NCBI GenBank assembly: GCA_009103225.1
Contig: RHPI01001559.1
Span: 227,996-291,995 of the forward strand
Direction: 5' to 3'
DNA length: 64,000 bases
From: Chlorokybus atmophyticus
Taxonomy: Eukaryota; Streptophyta; Chlorokybophyceae; Chlorokybales; Chlorokybaceae
Part shown: piece after piece, positions 9,707-21,101 of the stretch
Numbering within the stretch: position 1 is the stretch's first letter
Layout: the number at the start of each line of letters is the position of its first letter
Notes under the pieces: generated by a model
Database searches by the model: none
The model's input: only the letters and a program-made list of their open reading frames with translations
What the model was told of the DNA's origin: nothing
Translations under genes and position numbers: made by a program

Positions 9707-12620
9707 ATGGAAGCAATCCAAGTGGAGGCGCTGGAGGCGAAGTTACCCGCGTGGAAAGGTCAGATGGAGGTGGCGGGCAAGGCATTGACAAATGCGGAAA
9801 TTGCGATGGAGCGGGCGCACGAAACCGGTCAGGTCTTGAGGGGCCACTCTTCGCAAGTGCGCTGTGTAGTGTGGAGCCCAAACGGGCTTCGGCTGGCCAC
9901 GGCGTCGCAGGACAAGACAGCGGCGGTGTGGAACACAGTGACCGGTGAGCAGCTGCGTGTGCTGAAGGGCCACACATATCAGGTGCATGCCGTGGCGTGG
10001 GGCCCGGACAGTCGCCAGCTGGCGACGTTGTCGCGTGGCATGACAGCGGTATGGGACGCCGAGACTGGGGAACTCATGCACGAGCTGCGCCACCAGGCCT
10101 CGGAGTCATGCGTAGCGTGGAGTCCAGATGGGCGGCAGCTGGCCACGGCGTTGAGTGATCAAACGCTGGTGTGGGACGCCAAGAGCGGAAAACTCCTGTA
10201 CGGGCTGCGGAAACGCACGGACGGGGTGATGATGTGTGTAGCATGGAGCCCGGACGCACGGCGGCTGGCCACAGGATGCAACACCATGGCTGTGGTGTGG
10301 GACGCTGCAACCGGGCAACGCCTGCACGTGCTGGAAGGCCACAAATATCAGGTGCATTCCGTCGCTTGGAGCTCAGACGGGCGCCAGCTGGCCACGGGGT
10401 CAAGGGATGCGACGGCGGTGTGGGACACCGAGACAGGGACGCGCATGCACATGGTATCGTGGCACCCTCAGCGGATGATGATGTCCATAGCGTGGAGCCC
10501 AGATGGGAGGCGGGTATCTATTGTATACTCGGCCATGTCAGAGTGTGTCGGGTTAGCATTGCTGGACGCCGCGACGGGGCAGTGGCTCCACGTGCTGCAG
10601 GGCCATAGTAGCGGCTCCCATCCCATGGATGTCATGGCATTGAATGGCGTGAAGTTCATAACATGGAGCCCGGACGGGCGGCAGCTGGCCATGGCGTCGT
10701 TGGACAACAAGGTGGCGGTGTGGCACGCTGCAACGGGGGAGCGCTTGGGTGTGCTGAAGGGCCACACTCGTCCCGTGACGTCCGTGGCGTGGAGCCCGGA
10801 CGCGCGGGAGCTGGCGACTTCATCAAAAGACAGTACTGTCAGAATCTACTGTTTGCATTCAGCCCTTCAGCTGCTGGACATCGAAGTTTCAGCGCTCTTT
10901 CAGTGTCACTGTTCCCCACACGCGCATGACCGGGCAAGACATGAGCCCCACAACGAGCGCAATTGCTTCTCTACGCAGGAGAAGGAGGCCATTGTCCGCT
11001 GGCTGCAAGCTCATGATGCGGACTTCATGGGTGTGGATCTGGAGTGGCTCAGAACCCACATGCAACAGCAAGCCATAGAGCAGCTTCTGGATACGCTGCA
11101 GGCTGAGCGCTTCCTTCTATTTAGCAACGATGGTGATAGCATGCTGTACGTGTCAAGAGCATTTGTTGCAAGCCAGGCACAAGCCAACGCACGATCAGCT
11201 TCAAATCTGGATGCAAGTCAAGGCACATGCTCTCCAGCAAGCGTCAGAAGGAACCTTGCGTCACATCCTGCAGCTGCAGCTGGTGGGCATAACACGACCC
11301 AAAGCTTGTCTGAAGTGGCGGATGGCGTTGTCAAGGTGGAGGTAGCTCAGGCAGGGACAGAACCACCTGGCGACTTGTCAAAAGCTTGCTGCATACGCCA
11401 TCTGGTCACAGGGACGTTTCAAGTTGCACCTGGCATTGTACTGAGTGTCACACAAAAGACCGAGTTTGGCGACTACCGCTTGCAGTACTACAAGCACAGT
11501 GAGGTCTCTTTACATGGCAGCCAAATGAATTGGGAGTTGTGCGTGGACATCACCCTAGCCATATGCAGCAGTGACGATGCTCAACCGCGCGTAAGCACCT
11601 GTCTTGTTTCATCACTAGAATTTGCCATGTCTTTTAAACTGGACTGTTGCTGTCGGGCCTGATGTCAAGCTGAATGCAGATGCGCATTGTTCTCAACACG
11701 CTGGAGACAAAGTTATTCGCGCTACAGACGAAGTCATGCACGTCAGGGGTGCCATCCTCAGATGGATGGTTTCGCTCTCTGTTGCCTAGAAGCCTGAGGA
11801 GCTCCAAGGGTGGTTTCGTGCCCATAATCTACCATGCAGAGATTGGACTGGCTTTGCACCGCGTTGGCAGCGAGCTGGACATACCTTTGGGCGTCCACGC
11901 TTTTGGCATGTCTCCCACGACGGACAAAGTCAAACAGGCATGCGCGTACAAGTAAGAGCAGCAAAGGTCATGTCGCGACCTGAGATAAAGCTTGACGAAC
12001 ATATTCCTAACTGCACAGGGTGCCCCACGGCTGGACGCATCCCTCCGGTTCATTGGCACTCGGACTAACTGAACTGGTACTCCCAACTCCTGGACAACTT
12101 TGCACTATAGTCAGCGGCCCAAGTGTAGGGACATCAGTGGAGGTCTTGGAGTTTGCTGCTCGTGCTGAGCTACTACGCGCCTGCGAAGCCAAGTGTGTTC
12201 ATTGGAAGCGCAATCTACTCCATTCTATGTTGTGTTTCACGCCATCACTTGGTACGCAACCCTTGTCACAGTTGCATAGCGTGGTTGTGCGCCAGCTCAA
12301 AAGTCCCGCTCTCTGCAGACAGCATCAAGTTTGAGAGGCAAGAAAACGAGGCATATGTGGATTTTTTCACCACTGCGACTCCAGCACAAGGCTTTAACCA
12401 GGCTGTGGATCTTCTGATTCAGCTCCATGTCGAAGGGGGTTTCTGGAAGTCGCACCAGATCAAAACCGCTGGCAGAAAGACGCCTCTCACGCTGGGTCGA
12501 GCTACTCTATACGAGGCAGTCCTTGACACTGCACAGCCTGAGACTGTTCTGTCTACGCGCTTACGAGTGCAACCACCTCATGACACGGACAGGCCATGCA
12601 GATTCCAGCACTCGGTGTAA
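9707..12620 (+). CDS. WD40-repeat protein with unknown C-terminal region
   Basis: A beta-propeller scaffold protein; its partner is unknown. ATG 9707 opens a frame that stays open to 11662. After a 43-residue helical leader, about eight WD40 blades follow (codons about 44-390), each with the pattern GH..V..VAWSPD.R.LAT.S...VWD..TG. Blades 2, 3 and 5 lack the usual residue before VWD, and blade 7 is longest. After the propeller comes a region with VRWLQAHDADF and EQLLDTLQAERF of no recognised family. Donor CGC|GTAAGC (11591) suggests the last part of the first frame is intronic. Coding-like segments continue at about 11670-11940, 12020-12190 and 12310-12620 (ending SVTAA-type TAA at 12618-12620); I infer they are later exons of the same gene but did not resolve every junction. 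Confidence 0.78.
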
Positions 12621-14445
12621 GGGTGAGGAGGCTAGTTTCAAAGCAGCAGCTGTCTGTCAGCGTCGTTGTGGCAGTATTGCTCAGGTCATCACGCGGTTGT
12701 GGATTGCAATGCACACCCAACCATAAGTTGCGGCTATGCAAGGCGCCCATCACCACGACGGCAGCTGTGGTGCTGTGTAACATATATGCAATGTTATGCA
12801 TGTGTGTGGCTGATCACAATGGCGCGTGAGTATGGCGCGTCTAGTGACAGAATACCGTGATGGTGGAATAGAAAGCGGTAGCGACGGGCACTGTCCTATA
12901 ACCATGTACATGTGCATGTAGTATTGTGTGATTCTAGTACAGATATTAGCCTGTCAGTAAGTCAGTTGTGGCATGTGTACACCTCAAGCTCCCGTCGCAT
13001 GCTGACAGTGTTTGTCATTATGACTGATGTGTGCACTGTGGCACCCGCAAGCAATGGGCGCAAGCCATTGCACTACCGGCAACAATGATTGTTGCAGCAA
13101 TCCTATATCGCGCAGTTTGCGGTGTAGATCATGAACTCCCCAAGCTGGTAGACCATCTTGTCAATAAGACGCCCTCGGTCAGGCAAAGGTGTCGCACTTG
13201 CTGGGGCTGTATGCTGCTGCTCGAGTCAGATTGCTTGGCCTCCCTAGAACGGATCAACGCAGTCAGAGTAGGCTTTCAGCCCGGACCGTCTTCCACTGTT
13301 TATATATCAAAGTCAGGGCATACATGCGCTCATGTTCACGGCCTGTGGCAAGCTTGCGAGCGATACAAGGACACGGCTACGGGCAAGACTGTTCAGCTGT
13401 TGTCGTTATCATAGTGGATGTCATGCAGCTAAACTGCGGCCTACTGCACAGACGCCCTCTGAGTATATGCTCATTGCATTAATACTGCCTGCTCAGACGT
13501 TAGACAAGGTTACTGCTCAGAGGGGTCAGTGGTTGCACGAAAGCAATTACAATACCAATGTAGTACACGTGTACGCATGCGCTCATGCACGTACGTGCAT
13601 ATATGCACACTTGACTTAACAAACTTAGGAGTTGCGCGCACATGTCACTCGCACAAATGCACGCACAAAGGTGCGCACCTACAGTACCTGCGCCGTTGTT
13701 TGACCTCCTTGCTAACTTTCTGAGCTTGGCCACCATTAGCGCCCTCGTCAAAGCGGACGACGCTCACAGGCTCGGGTTGAGTGCTCTGCATTGCTTGTTT
13801 GGCCTTTGCGGGTTGAGTGGAATGTGCTCATGGAGGGACTCCAGCTCTCTGGCAGCTACAGTGGGCTCGTGGCATGGCACTTGTGACTAAGGTGTGCCAG
13901 AGGGTGGTACATGAGGTGTCGAGTGTGTAGCATCACTCAGTTGATGCCGTCCCTCCTCAATGTGGTAGGACGTCATCAATGAAGACGTCCCACCACCAGT
14001 TGTCTGCAAACAGCCAGTTGTCCAACGCATGCGTTGCACAACATGCTCCGCAGGCTGATATACGCAACTTGGTGAACTGGTTGGTGCAATGTTGTGTATG
14101 TTGTGCATGTACTGCACCTCGCTGCCTGCTTGATTTTCGGCTGCTGGTCAAGCAGATGGTGGCTGATCGGCAATGTGCTTCACTGTGACAAGGAAGCACA
14201 CTTTATGAGACGAGCCATTTCAGACAGTACCAAACAGACGGCCCGAGCTTCATAACATGCACCACGTGTTTGCATTCCATGCATTTGCAAACACCAGTGC
14301 CAATCATCGTTGCATAACCCTGCATAATAGAATCTCATCACCTTGTGTGGGAATTATCACGAAGCAAGGTGAGTCGCTTGACGGGATGCGCAAGTTGCCA
14401 TGCTACAGCTTTATCTCATGACACCGGACTGCGCATAAGCAACAG
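12621..14445. other. Intergenic, no supported gene
   Basis: Only short ORFs. A foldback (gtggtaggacgtc ... gacgtcccaccac) lies near 13961-13994. The part after about 14200 resembles, in reverse complement, the 3' flank of the other F-box copies (a gttatgca ... gattgg..ctggtgtt block). Confidence 0.4.
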
Positions 14446-15896
14446 TCAACACCAAGTGATGTGCTTGCTGGCGAACAAGTCATCGAGTTGCTGTGGGGAG
14501 AACTCCTTAGTGAAGTGATCGTCTGAACAGCGAACAAACACCCGATCAACCTGTTTTTCCAACTCGCTGTCGCCAGGTCACAGCCAGAAATCCACGCAGC
14601 AGCAGACGATATGTGAGCCAAGCTCCACATTGGGCCCCAGAGCAGCAACCAACACTTCATCATCGTTCGATCTGGTTGTATCCCAACCAAAAACGGTTTC
14701 AATGCTTTCATCGGCATTTGCACGGGTGTTGAGCAAGCATGCTATCTTGCCGTCTCTGCACCGCACAACTTGCACCACAACATCAGCATGGTCAGCAAGG
14801 TCAAGTGGCCTTCTCAGCAGCAGGCGGCAGTCTTCAAGAGACATGGCCAGCAAGTGTAGCTGCACAGAAGATAGGCAAACACTAGTGAGTTTCACATGTC
14901 TTGCGCCCAACATGGATGCTGTTTTTCTTCTCTTGCCTTACCTGCTCTGCGTTATTGCAGTGAACAGCTTGACCCACCCATACAGTGATGGTGAACAGGT
15001 AGTCCTCTAATACAGGTTGACGGTTGCTTATGGGAGCCAGGCCTGCGCTGTGACATTGTGCATACAACCGCTGGTATCCAGTGCCAATCTGCTCATGCAC
15101 CTGAGAGAGGCACACTCTGGTCAGTTTAATCTCACAAAGGTCATGTTAAGACACTCAAAACCATGCATGCTGCTACCATTGCTGGACAATTAGTGTGCAC
15201 AGTGCATATTGGCAGTTGACTCCTGAAGGCAACTGTACTGCTGAAAGGTGGTAGCCATTTGCACGCATTGCACCCACACATGTGTTCCAGGTCAACTTGT
15301 TCAACGCACGTGCTGCACACAACTGCAACATAACAGTCAACACACACAGAGTCAAGCCCCGTCAAGTTCCTAATGGGTGTTGGCTGCTATGCTGCGGTTG
15401 TGTGGAATCCTTGCGTGGAGTTATGCTGGAGCACGTGCAGGCACGCATGCATACAGGACCGGTTGCATGCAACTGTACGTCCATAAGCATGCACAACCAA
15501 CCTGATGTTGCACGTGCGATGTCATGGCTAAGAACCGCTTACATGACCTGCATGCTACTCAGCTAAGTAGCACTTATACATGGCATGAAGGGCATCCTGC
15601 AATATCCCACATTGCGTAACCTCTGAATCATGAGCCAAACGACGCCATGCCAAGCATTCGGACTTTGCTTCTCACTCTCACAACAGGGTGACTGGAGTGT
15701 TAAGCTAGTCAAAGCCAACACATTGGTCAACAAACCTTGCGCAGCCACAAAGTAGTGTTGCAGGCAGAGACTCTTCCACAGCGCCTGCTGCGCCGCCCGC
15801 CGCCAAGCGCGGCAGACACAGGCGCACCTCGCCAGCTCGCGTCCGCCCAGCCGAGAACACCTCATCAACCAGCAGCTCGCTGGCCAGGACGTCCAT
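14446..15896 (-). pseudogene. F-box family copy A, disrupted
   Basis: Three-exon F-box family member. Exon 1 (15896 to about 15736) starts ATG GAC GTC and has the core RELARCACVCRAW, but two bases are missing after EVFS, so the F-box is split between frames; one codon is also lost in AAQQ-ALW. Exon 2 is 15100-14942 with good sites and reads GTGYQRLYAQ...EDYLFTITV. Exon 3 is 14859-14446 and reads LHLLAMSLEDCRLLL, then is cut by an in-frame TGA at 14578-14580, where other copies have TCA (Ser); homology continues beyond it to ITWC and a TGA stop. Two independent lesions make it a pseudogene. It lies head-to-head with copy B. Confidence 0.88.
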
Positions 15897-16986
15897 GGCG
15901 GCGCCACCGCCGCCGCCGCCGCTGTCACATCAGCAAGCAGCAGCAGCAGCATGCAGACACACCAAGTGCTAAGCTTAGGTAAGAGTGATAGCGCTTGGTT
16001 CAGCCGCATGCTGGCGGCGGCGGCATGCAGTGTACGTGCTTCAGTAGTTGTGGCGCTGCTGGAAAATGCTAAAAGTTAAGGTCTATGCAAGGCGCGCAAG
16101 CTCTGTTCAGGTCAAGGTACTGCTAGTAGCAAGCAGCCTGTGGGACTGCAGCTGGGCAGCGGCTGCCTTCAAGCTTCTTGACTGCTGCACTGCCAATGAA
16201 TGCGTGCCTGCGTGTAATTCAAGTAAGAGTCATTGATGGCATGCAAGCTGCTGCTCTTGCTAGCTGCACAAGCACCAACCAGCACCGTGACTGCAGCCAC
16301 TGGTTGGCGCAGCAACGGATGCTTATTGCCTCCTTTCACAAGCAACGTGACTCACCGGGAGGCTCCCCAAGCGAGCAACATGGTGTCTGTGTGATTTGGC
16401 ACACGATAGTAAGCAGCGAAGAGGCACCAAGAACCTGCCTTGGGTGACTGCGCTTTTCTCGTTTTGGCACAACAGAACCAGACGTCATGTTGCAGTGCTC
16501 ATTCCCGACGAACAACATGTACATTCATTTGAGCTCAGTGCTTGCACAAGCTTGCAGCAAAAGCAAACAAGGGTACACAGCCAGGTTAGAGTGTTCCTAT
16601 CTTTGCGCAAACATAGAGCAGGATGCCTGCGCACACAGAAACTGCGCTGGATCCCCCTGCTCAGCAGACTGCAGTAAAGCACTCACTCAGCATGTGAGTC
16701 ACAGGCAGTGGATAAGCCAGCATTGACAGCAGACTACCTACAGCATTCACGGTGTACAGTGTCGTGACAGCGTTGCATCAACCGCAAGACTGTCCAACTA
16801 CAATCGGTAAGCAGCAAGCGCTAAGGCGCACCCACCCACATGTGCCATGGCCACATTGCTTGGTAAAGTAACAAGTGCGATTGCCAATGTTACTGCACAG
16901 GAAATTACTGAGCAACGACACTTGGCACTCAGGTTGGCGTTTTCCATTGGCACACCCGCGGCGGCGGCAGCGACGCTGCTGTTGCA
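15897..16986. promoter_or_regulatory. Divergent intergenic region of copies A and B
   Basis: About 1.1 kb between the two start codons. The A-proximal part (aagctta..gtaagagt..gcttggttcagc..gcatgcagtg) recurs upstream of copies C, E and H. The B-proximal part (acatgtgc.atggccaca..gtaacaagtg..ttggcactcag) recurs upstream of G. Conservation across copies suggests promoter elements, but no core motif was proven. Confidence 0.45.
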
Positions 16987-17154
16987 ATGAAGTTCCTAGC
17001 CAGCGATTTGTTGGAGGAGGTGTTCGCAAGGCTTAGCGGGCGCGACCTTGCGCGCTGCGCGTTTGTGTGCCGCGCCTGGCGACGGGCTGCGCAGGCAGAT
17101 GGGCTCTGGAGAATTCTATGCTTGGACCACTACCCTGCGGCTGTCGAGGTAGGA

Positions 17155-17228
17155 TTGATGCTGCATGCTCCTCATCCATAAGTTATATACCCTTATAAAA
17201 CTTATGGTTGAGGAGCATGCAGCATCAA
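17155..17228. repeat. Long hairpin 1 in intron 1 of copy B
   Basis: 30-bp arms (17155-17184 and 17199-17228) with a single mismatch around a 14-base loop. It starts just after the 5' splice site. No equivalent was seen in intron 1 of the other copies. Confidence 0.88.
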
Positions 17229-17268
17229 GAATGGTAGATCTCGCATACACATTTTGTTGCAAGTCTTG

Positions 17269-17349
17269 GAGGCGCCCCACGTGTACGCTCACACACCCAA
17301 CACAACTCCTTCAAAAATCGTGGGTGTGTGTGTACACGTGGGGGGCCTC
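17269..17349. repeat. Long hairpin 2 in intron 1 of copy B
   Basis: Arms of about 30 bases (17269-17299 and 17321-17349), starting gaggcgccccacgtgtac, with a few mismatches and a loop of about 21 bases. It follows hairpin 1 by 40 bases. Confidence 0.82.
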
Positions 17350-18374
17350 TAACTCCTCAACAGGTTCAGGCGTTCCAAAAACATGAGCGTTGGCAGGCTG
17401 ATTGTGCTCTGGCTTGCTGCGTGTTCACAAGTTATGCAGACAGAGCCATGCATGCACACCACGTGCGCAGTGTGACTGTGTGCGAGGTGCTTGCATAGGC
17501 TGACATACCAACAACTTCTTGTCCACAGTTAACCAAGGCTACGGAGTTAGACTGAACGTGCATGAGCCGTGTGCAGCAAGCAGTACAACATGTACATATA
17601 GAAGATACAGAAGCAAATTATCACAGAATAAAAGTGTGGATTAGTAGTTGCTACACTACGAGAAATTGAACACGACGTTCACCAAATGCAGCTTGTGCTC
17701 CAGGTGCACGACATGATGGGTACATCGTACCGTTGTTTGTTTGCACAACACCAGCACACACGACTGCTACCTGTACCACATCGTCAACGCGATTATCGAC
17801 CAGAGCTTTACTTGTACATCCTTTATTTCTGGTTGGGTGAAGATGTGTACTGGGGCTTAACCGAACAGGTGAGCAAAAGCACTGAAGACTGCACTAGTTG
17901 GACACATGTTACGACTCAGTCAAGTTGAACATGTGTTGTGCTGTCAGTATGCTTGGCAGCCAGGGGCCACGGTAGACAAAGAGTTTGATTGTAAACTGTA
18001 GCTGGAGACACCGCACGAGTTCGGCGATCGCCGAAGTATCGGTTCAAGTCATATGTAAGCGGGACGGCAAGATGGCGTGCTTGTTAGACACGGGCGCGCG
18101 TCACGTTGTTGGCCGCGAGTGCGTGTGGGGAGACGGCACATGGCTTGATTGGGACTTGTTTATAGCGGTGGTAAACGGGCCACACCTGCAGGTCGGGAAC
18201 AACAGCACCGCGTCTTGCAATGTTGAGTTTCATCTGGCTTCGGGTCTTGAAGATGAATGCGAACGCGAGTTGTGTCGAGTGGATGTGTCCGTTGGGAATG
18301 ACGAAAGCGATACCTTGTCTTCACCGGACCTTGATCGGTCTTTCTTGGGCAGCGAGGACATTGTATGGTACTGA

Positions 18375-19164
18375 GCAAGCATAGTAGTATGCAGCACGAC
18401 AGTGCGCTTGCAGTGCAGCAATCAGCAGTTTCGTGGCTGTGTCACGTGTAGCATTGCTCAAGCGGCTCGTCGAGTCGAGCCACTGCAACACTAGCTGCCT
18501 TCGCAGCTCAGGGCATTCAGGGTGCAGCGAGACGTAGGTCGGTTTGCTGCTGAGAACAAGAACTGATTGTCTAACACGTGACATGCTATTCAGCTACTGC
18601 ACGCACACACATGCTCACACAGCCAAATCCTCAGCTGCTACCTCGCCCCGTCAGCCTGAGTGCTGAGTCAGGTAACAACCAACTGCCTGCACGGTGCTTT
18701 GTATAGTTAACACATAGTATTGTGTTAAACCTTGTGTACTTCACTCTGCACCGTATACATGACAAAACCAAGCGAGTTGTCGTGTCAGTCTGGATTGAAC
18801 TGGTGCCAGTGATTAGCGTTGCAACTCGTGGCCATACCACCTGCCATTGCTCTATCATGGTCGACACGAAGCTCTTCGTACGCGACAAGATGCAATGTTG
18901 ACTTGTTTTCATCGCAGCGCAGTCACGGTGTTCCTTGGTTGCTGTCTTGACACAACATCGGTCATGATCAGTAGCAAGGCATGGGCTTCATGGAACTCAT
19001 CCAATGTCCAATGATTCACATGCATAACCCAATCACACGTGCAAACCTCATCGTCTGCTTATGGAAACAGTCACATCTTAAGGTGACTCACCTTGTGACG
19101 TCACGCAAGACAACATGCCATGTAGGCTACAGTTTGCTTGGTAGCAACACCATGCAAGCTTGTG
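18375..19164. other. Convergent 3' interval between copies B and C
   Basis: No gene. The same sequence family occurs in the opposite orientation at 29994-30683 between F and G. Short coding-like strings (VLVLSSKPTYVSLH, WQVVWP.VATL) are shared by both intervals in corresponding frames. They may be a decayed exon or just shared ancestry. Confidence 0.5.
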
Positions 19165-20530
19165 TCACGACAAAACTATTTTTGAGTAACAGTCACTCCA
19201 GGTGATGAGTTTGGTGGCCAACAGACGATCAAGCTGGGCTGGGTCCAACTCATACTCGCTGTCATTGTCCGTAACGCGAACACGAACTCGATCGACCTGT
19301 TTTACCAAGTCGCCTTTACTATTCAGCCGAATGATGTCCGCCACACAGCAGATGAATGTATCCTCAAACTCCACACCAGGCCCTTGGGCAGTGACCACCA
19401 GTTGGCCCTCATACCTTGCTACGAATTCATTACCCCATACGGTCTCGAGCCAGTTATCAAACGCATTGGTGTTCAACAAGCACGCCATCTCTTCGCCGCA
19501 CAACTTGCACCAGCACACTGACATGACCAGCGAGGTCGCTCGGCTGTTTCAGCGACAGGCGGCAATCTTCATCAAAGTACAACCAGGACAGGTCATGTAG
19601 CTGCCAAACAGAAGACAGACAGAATACCTGCTCAATGTGGCACGTCTTGCAACCAGAAAGAGCGATTGTTCGACAGAGTCCGAAGGCTTCCCATGGCTTA
19701 CCTCTTCTGCAGTCGTCCAGTAAACAGCTTTGCCCTGCACCACAGTAATGGTGTACGTGTATGCATCAACTTGAAGCTCAGGGTCACGGTAGCCCCTGGG
19801 GCGCCAGGCCCGCTTCTTCAGATTGTGCATACAACCGCTGGTAAGCAATGCTTATCTTCTTGCGCACCTGCGAGAGCCACACTATTCAAGTTGGTCAAGT
19901 TGTCTGAAGAAGAGTTGATGTTGAGAACTATGCTGTTGAATTCGCTCAGCAAGTTGTGCACAGCGCACGTTGACAGTTGGACGCCGAAAGCAAGTGGTGC
20001 AAGCATACTGCTAACAGGGCGCTAGCCGCTTTGCACGCACACATACATGCTCGCAAACATGAGTCCGGCACGCACACATGCTCATACCAACAGCAGTGCG
20101 TGTGGCACACGCACTGCTGATGGTGTGAGCGCGCAAACGCATGTGTGTGCGCTCGCGGTTGGCCTCATTAGCCTCCCGGAGTGCGACACAACACCTCACC
20201 TTGCCAACAATGTTCAACATACAGCCCACACATATGCGCGCACACAAACAGAGCCAAGCTTCGTCCTGGAATGAATGTTATGTTGCGGTGTGAAGCAGCT
20301 TGCGCGGAGAGAGCTGACATGAAGCACGCGCAAACTCGCATGCACACAACCGCCGATCAAATGCTGCTGCCATACAGCGCAGTAGTAGGCAACCCATCAG
20401 TCATCACACACCTCCTCGGCTGCAGGGTAGCGCTCCAGGCTGAGTCTTTTCCAGAGCGTTTCCTGCTGCGTCGCCCGCCTACCCAAGGGAACACCTCGTC
20501 ACTGAGCAGCTCGCTAGGCAGGAGGTCCAT
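19165..20530 (-). pseudogene. F-box family copy C, disrupted in all three exons
   Basis: Exon 1 (20530-20412) starts ATG GAC CTC CTG (LPSELLSDEV) but is 119 instead of about 165 bases: about 46 bases covering the F-box core LARCACVCRAW are deleted between GGCGGGCG-like repeats. Exon 2 (19867-19702) reads AYQRLYAQ and then has one extra C in GCGCCCC, shifting the frame. Exon 3 (19600-19165) reads LHDLSWLYF and loses one unit of an 8-base tandem repeat at the RRRDGKMA site, shifting the frame again. The frame then runs past the usual stop after ITW for 11 codons, as in copy F. It lies divergent from copy D. Confidence 0.88.
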
Positions 20531-21101
20531 GGCGCCGCCGCCGCCGCCGCCGCCGCCGACGTAGCAGCAGAAGCATGCATATGCATGCAGACACACACCA
20601 ACTAGCTGGTAAGCTTAGCTGAAAAGAGTGGACTACAACTGGCCTGCTGTAGGCTGCAGAATGGTGCTTGGTTCAGCGGCACACCGCAGCGGCGGAATGC
20701 AGTGCATGTGCTTCAAAGGTGGTGGCGCTGCTGGAGAACGCTCCAAGACCTGAGCTCCGTATAAGGCGTACGCACTGTTCACAAGTCAAGCTACTAGCAG
20801 GGAGCGTAGTGGCACTGCTGGGCAGCAGCTTAGCTTCTTTGCTGCTGCATCGCCGCTTGAAACGCGTGCCTGCATGCTTGCAGCCAGCTGACTGCAGAAG
20901 AATTGGGCAGCAGCGCAGGTTATAGGCTACAGGCTAACGCTGCTCAGGCTTGCCAAGCGCAGTGGATAAAGCCATTGCGCTTGCGCCCTCCTTTACCAGC
21001 TCCTCAAGCTCTTGGCAGTTGACAAAACAGTGCTCGGCGACCCTATATCAGCCTCTGCTCTACCAGGCCGCCTGCTTGCACTTGTGTACGTGCCAGCATG
21101 C
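20531..21101. promoter_or_regulatory. Divergent intergenic region of copies C and D
   Basis: Shares the aagcttag..gcttggttcagc..tgcagtgcatgtgcttca..gtggcgctgctgg series with the upstream regions of A, E and H. A (CGCCGC)n stretch precedes the start of C. Confidence 0.45.

Larger units (their letters stand above)
16987..18374 (+). pseudogene. F-box family copy B, disrupted in exon 3
   Basis: Exon 1 (16987-17148, 54 codons) starts ATG AAG TTC and is intact, with LSGRDLARCAFVCRAW and a GTAGGA donor. Exon 2 (17704-17868, 55 codons) is intact: GTSYRCLFAQ and ELYLYILYFWLGEDVYW. Exon 3 (17960-18374) has an in-frame TAG at 18000-18002 where copy G has TGG, then a 2-base deletion near 18030 (after EFGD). 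Beyond it the frame is open (VICKRDGKMACLLDT) to the ending DIVWY and TGA. Product, if repaired, about 245 residues. B and G form a subfamily. Intron 1 holds two long hairpins. Confidence 0.87.
14446..20530. repeat. Inverted segmental duplication, arm 1 (copies A-B-C)
   Basis: Gene order and orientation A(-) B(+) C(-) mirror F(+) G(-) H(+) at 28547-34892. B and G are one subfamily (AQADGL in exon 1, ED-I-V-W-Y ending). C and F both lack the usual stop after the final Trp. The B-C interval and the F-G interval share caggtggtatggcca..-type sequence in opposite orientation, and the B and G upstream regions align over more than 100 bases. Confidence 0.75.

Noticed and set aside
14578-14580. TGA as a recoded (sense) codon in copy A
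   Set aside because: Copies A, B, D, G, H, I and J end with TGA at the family's normal end, so TGA is a stop; the other lesion in copy A supports decay.
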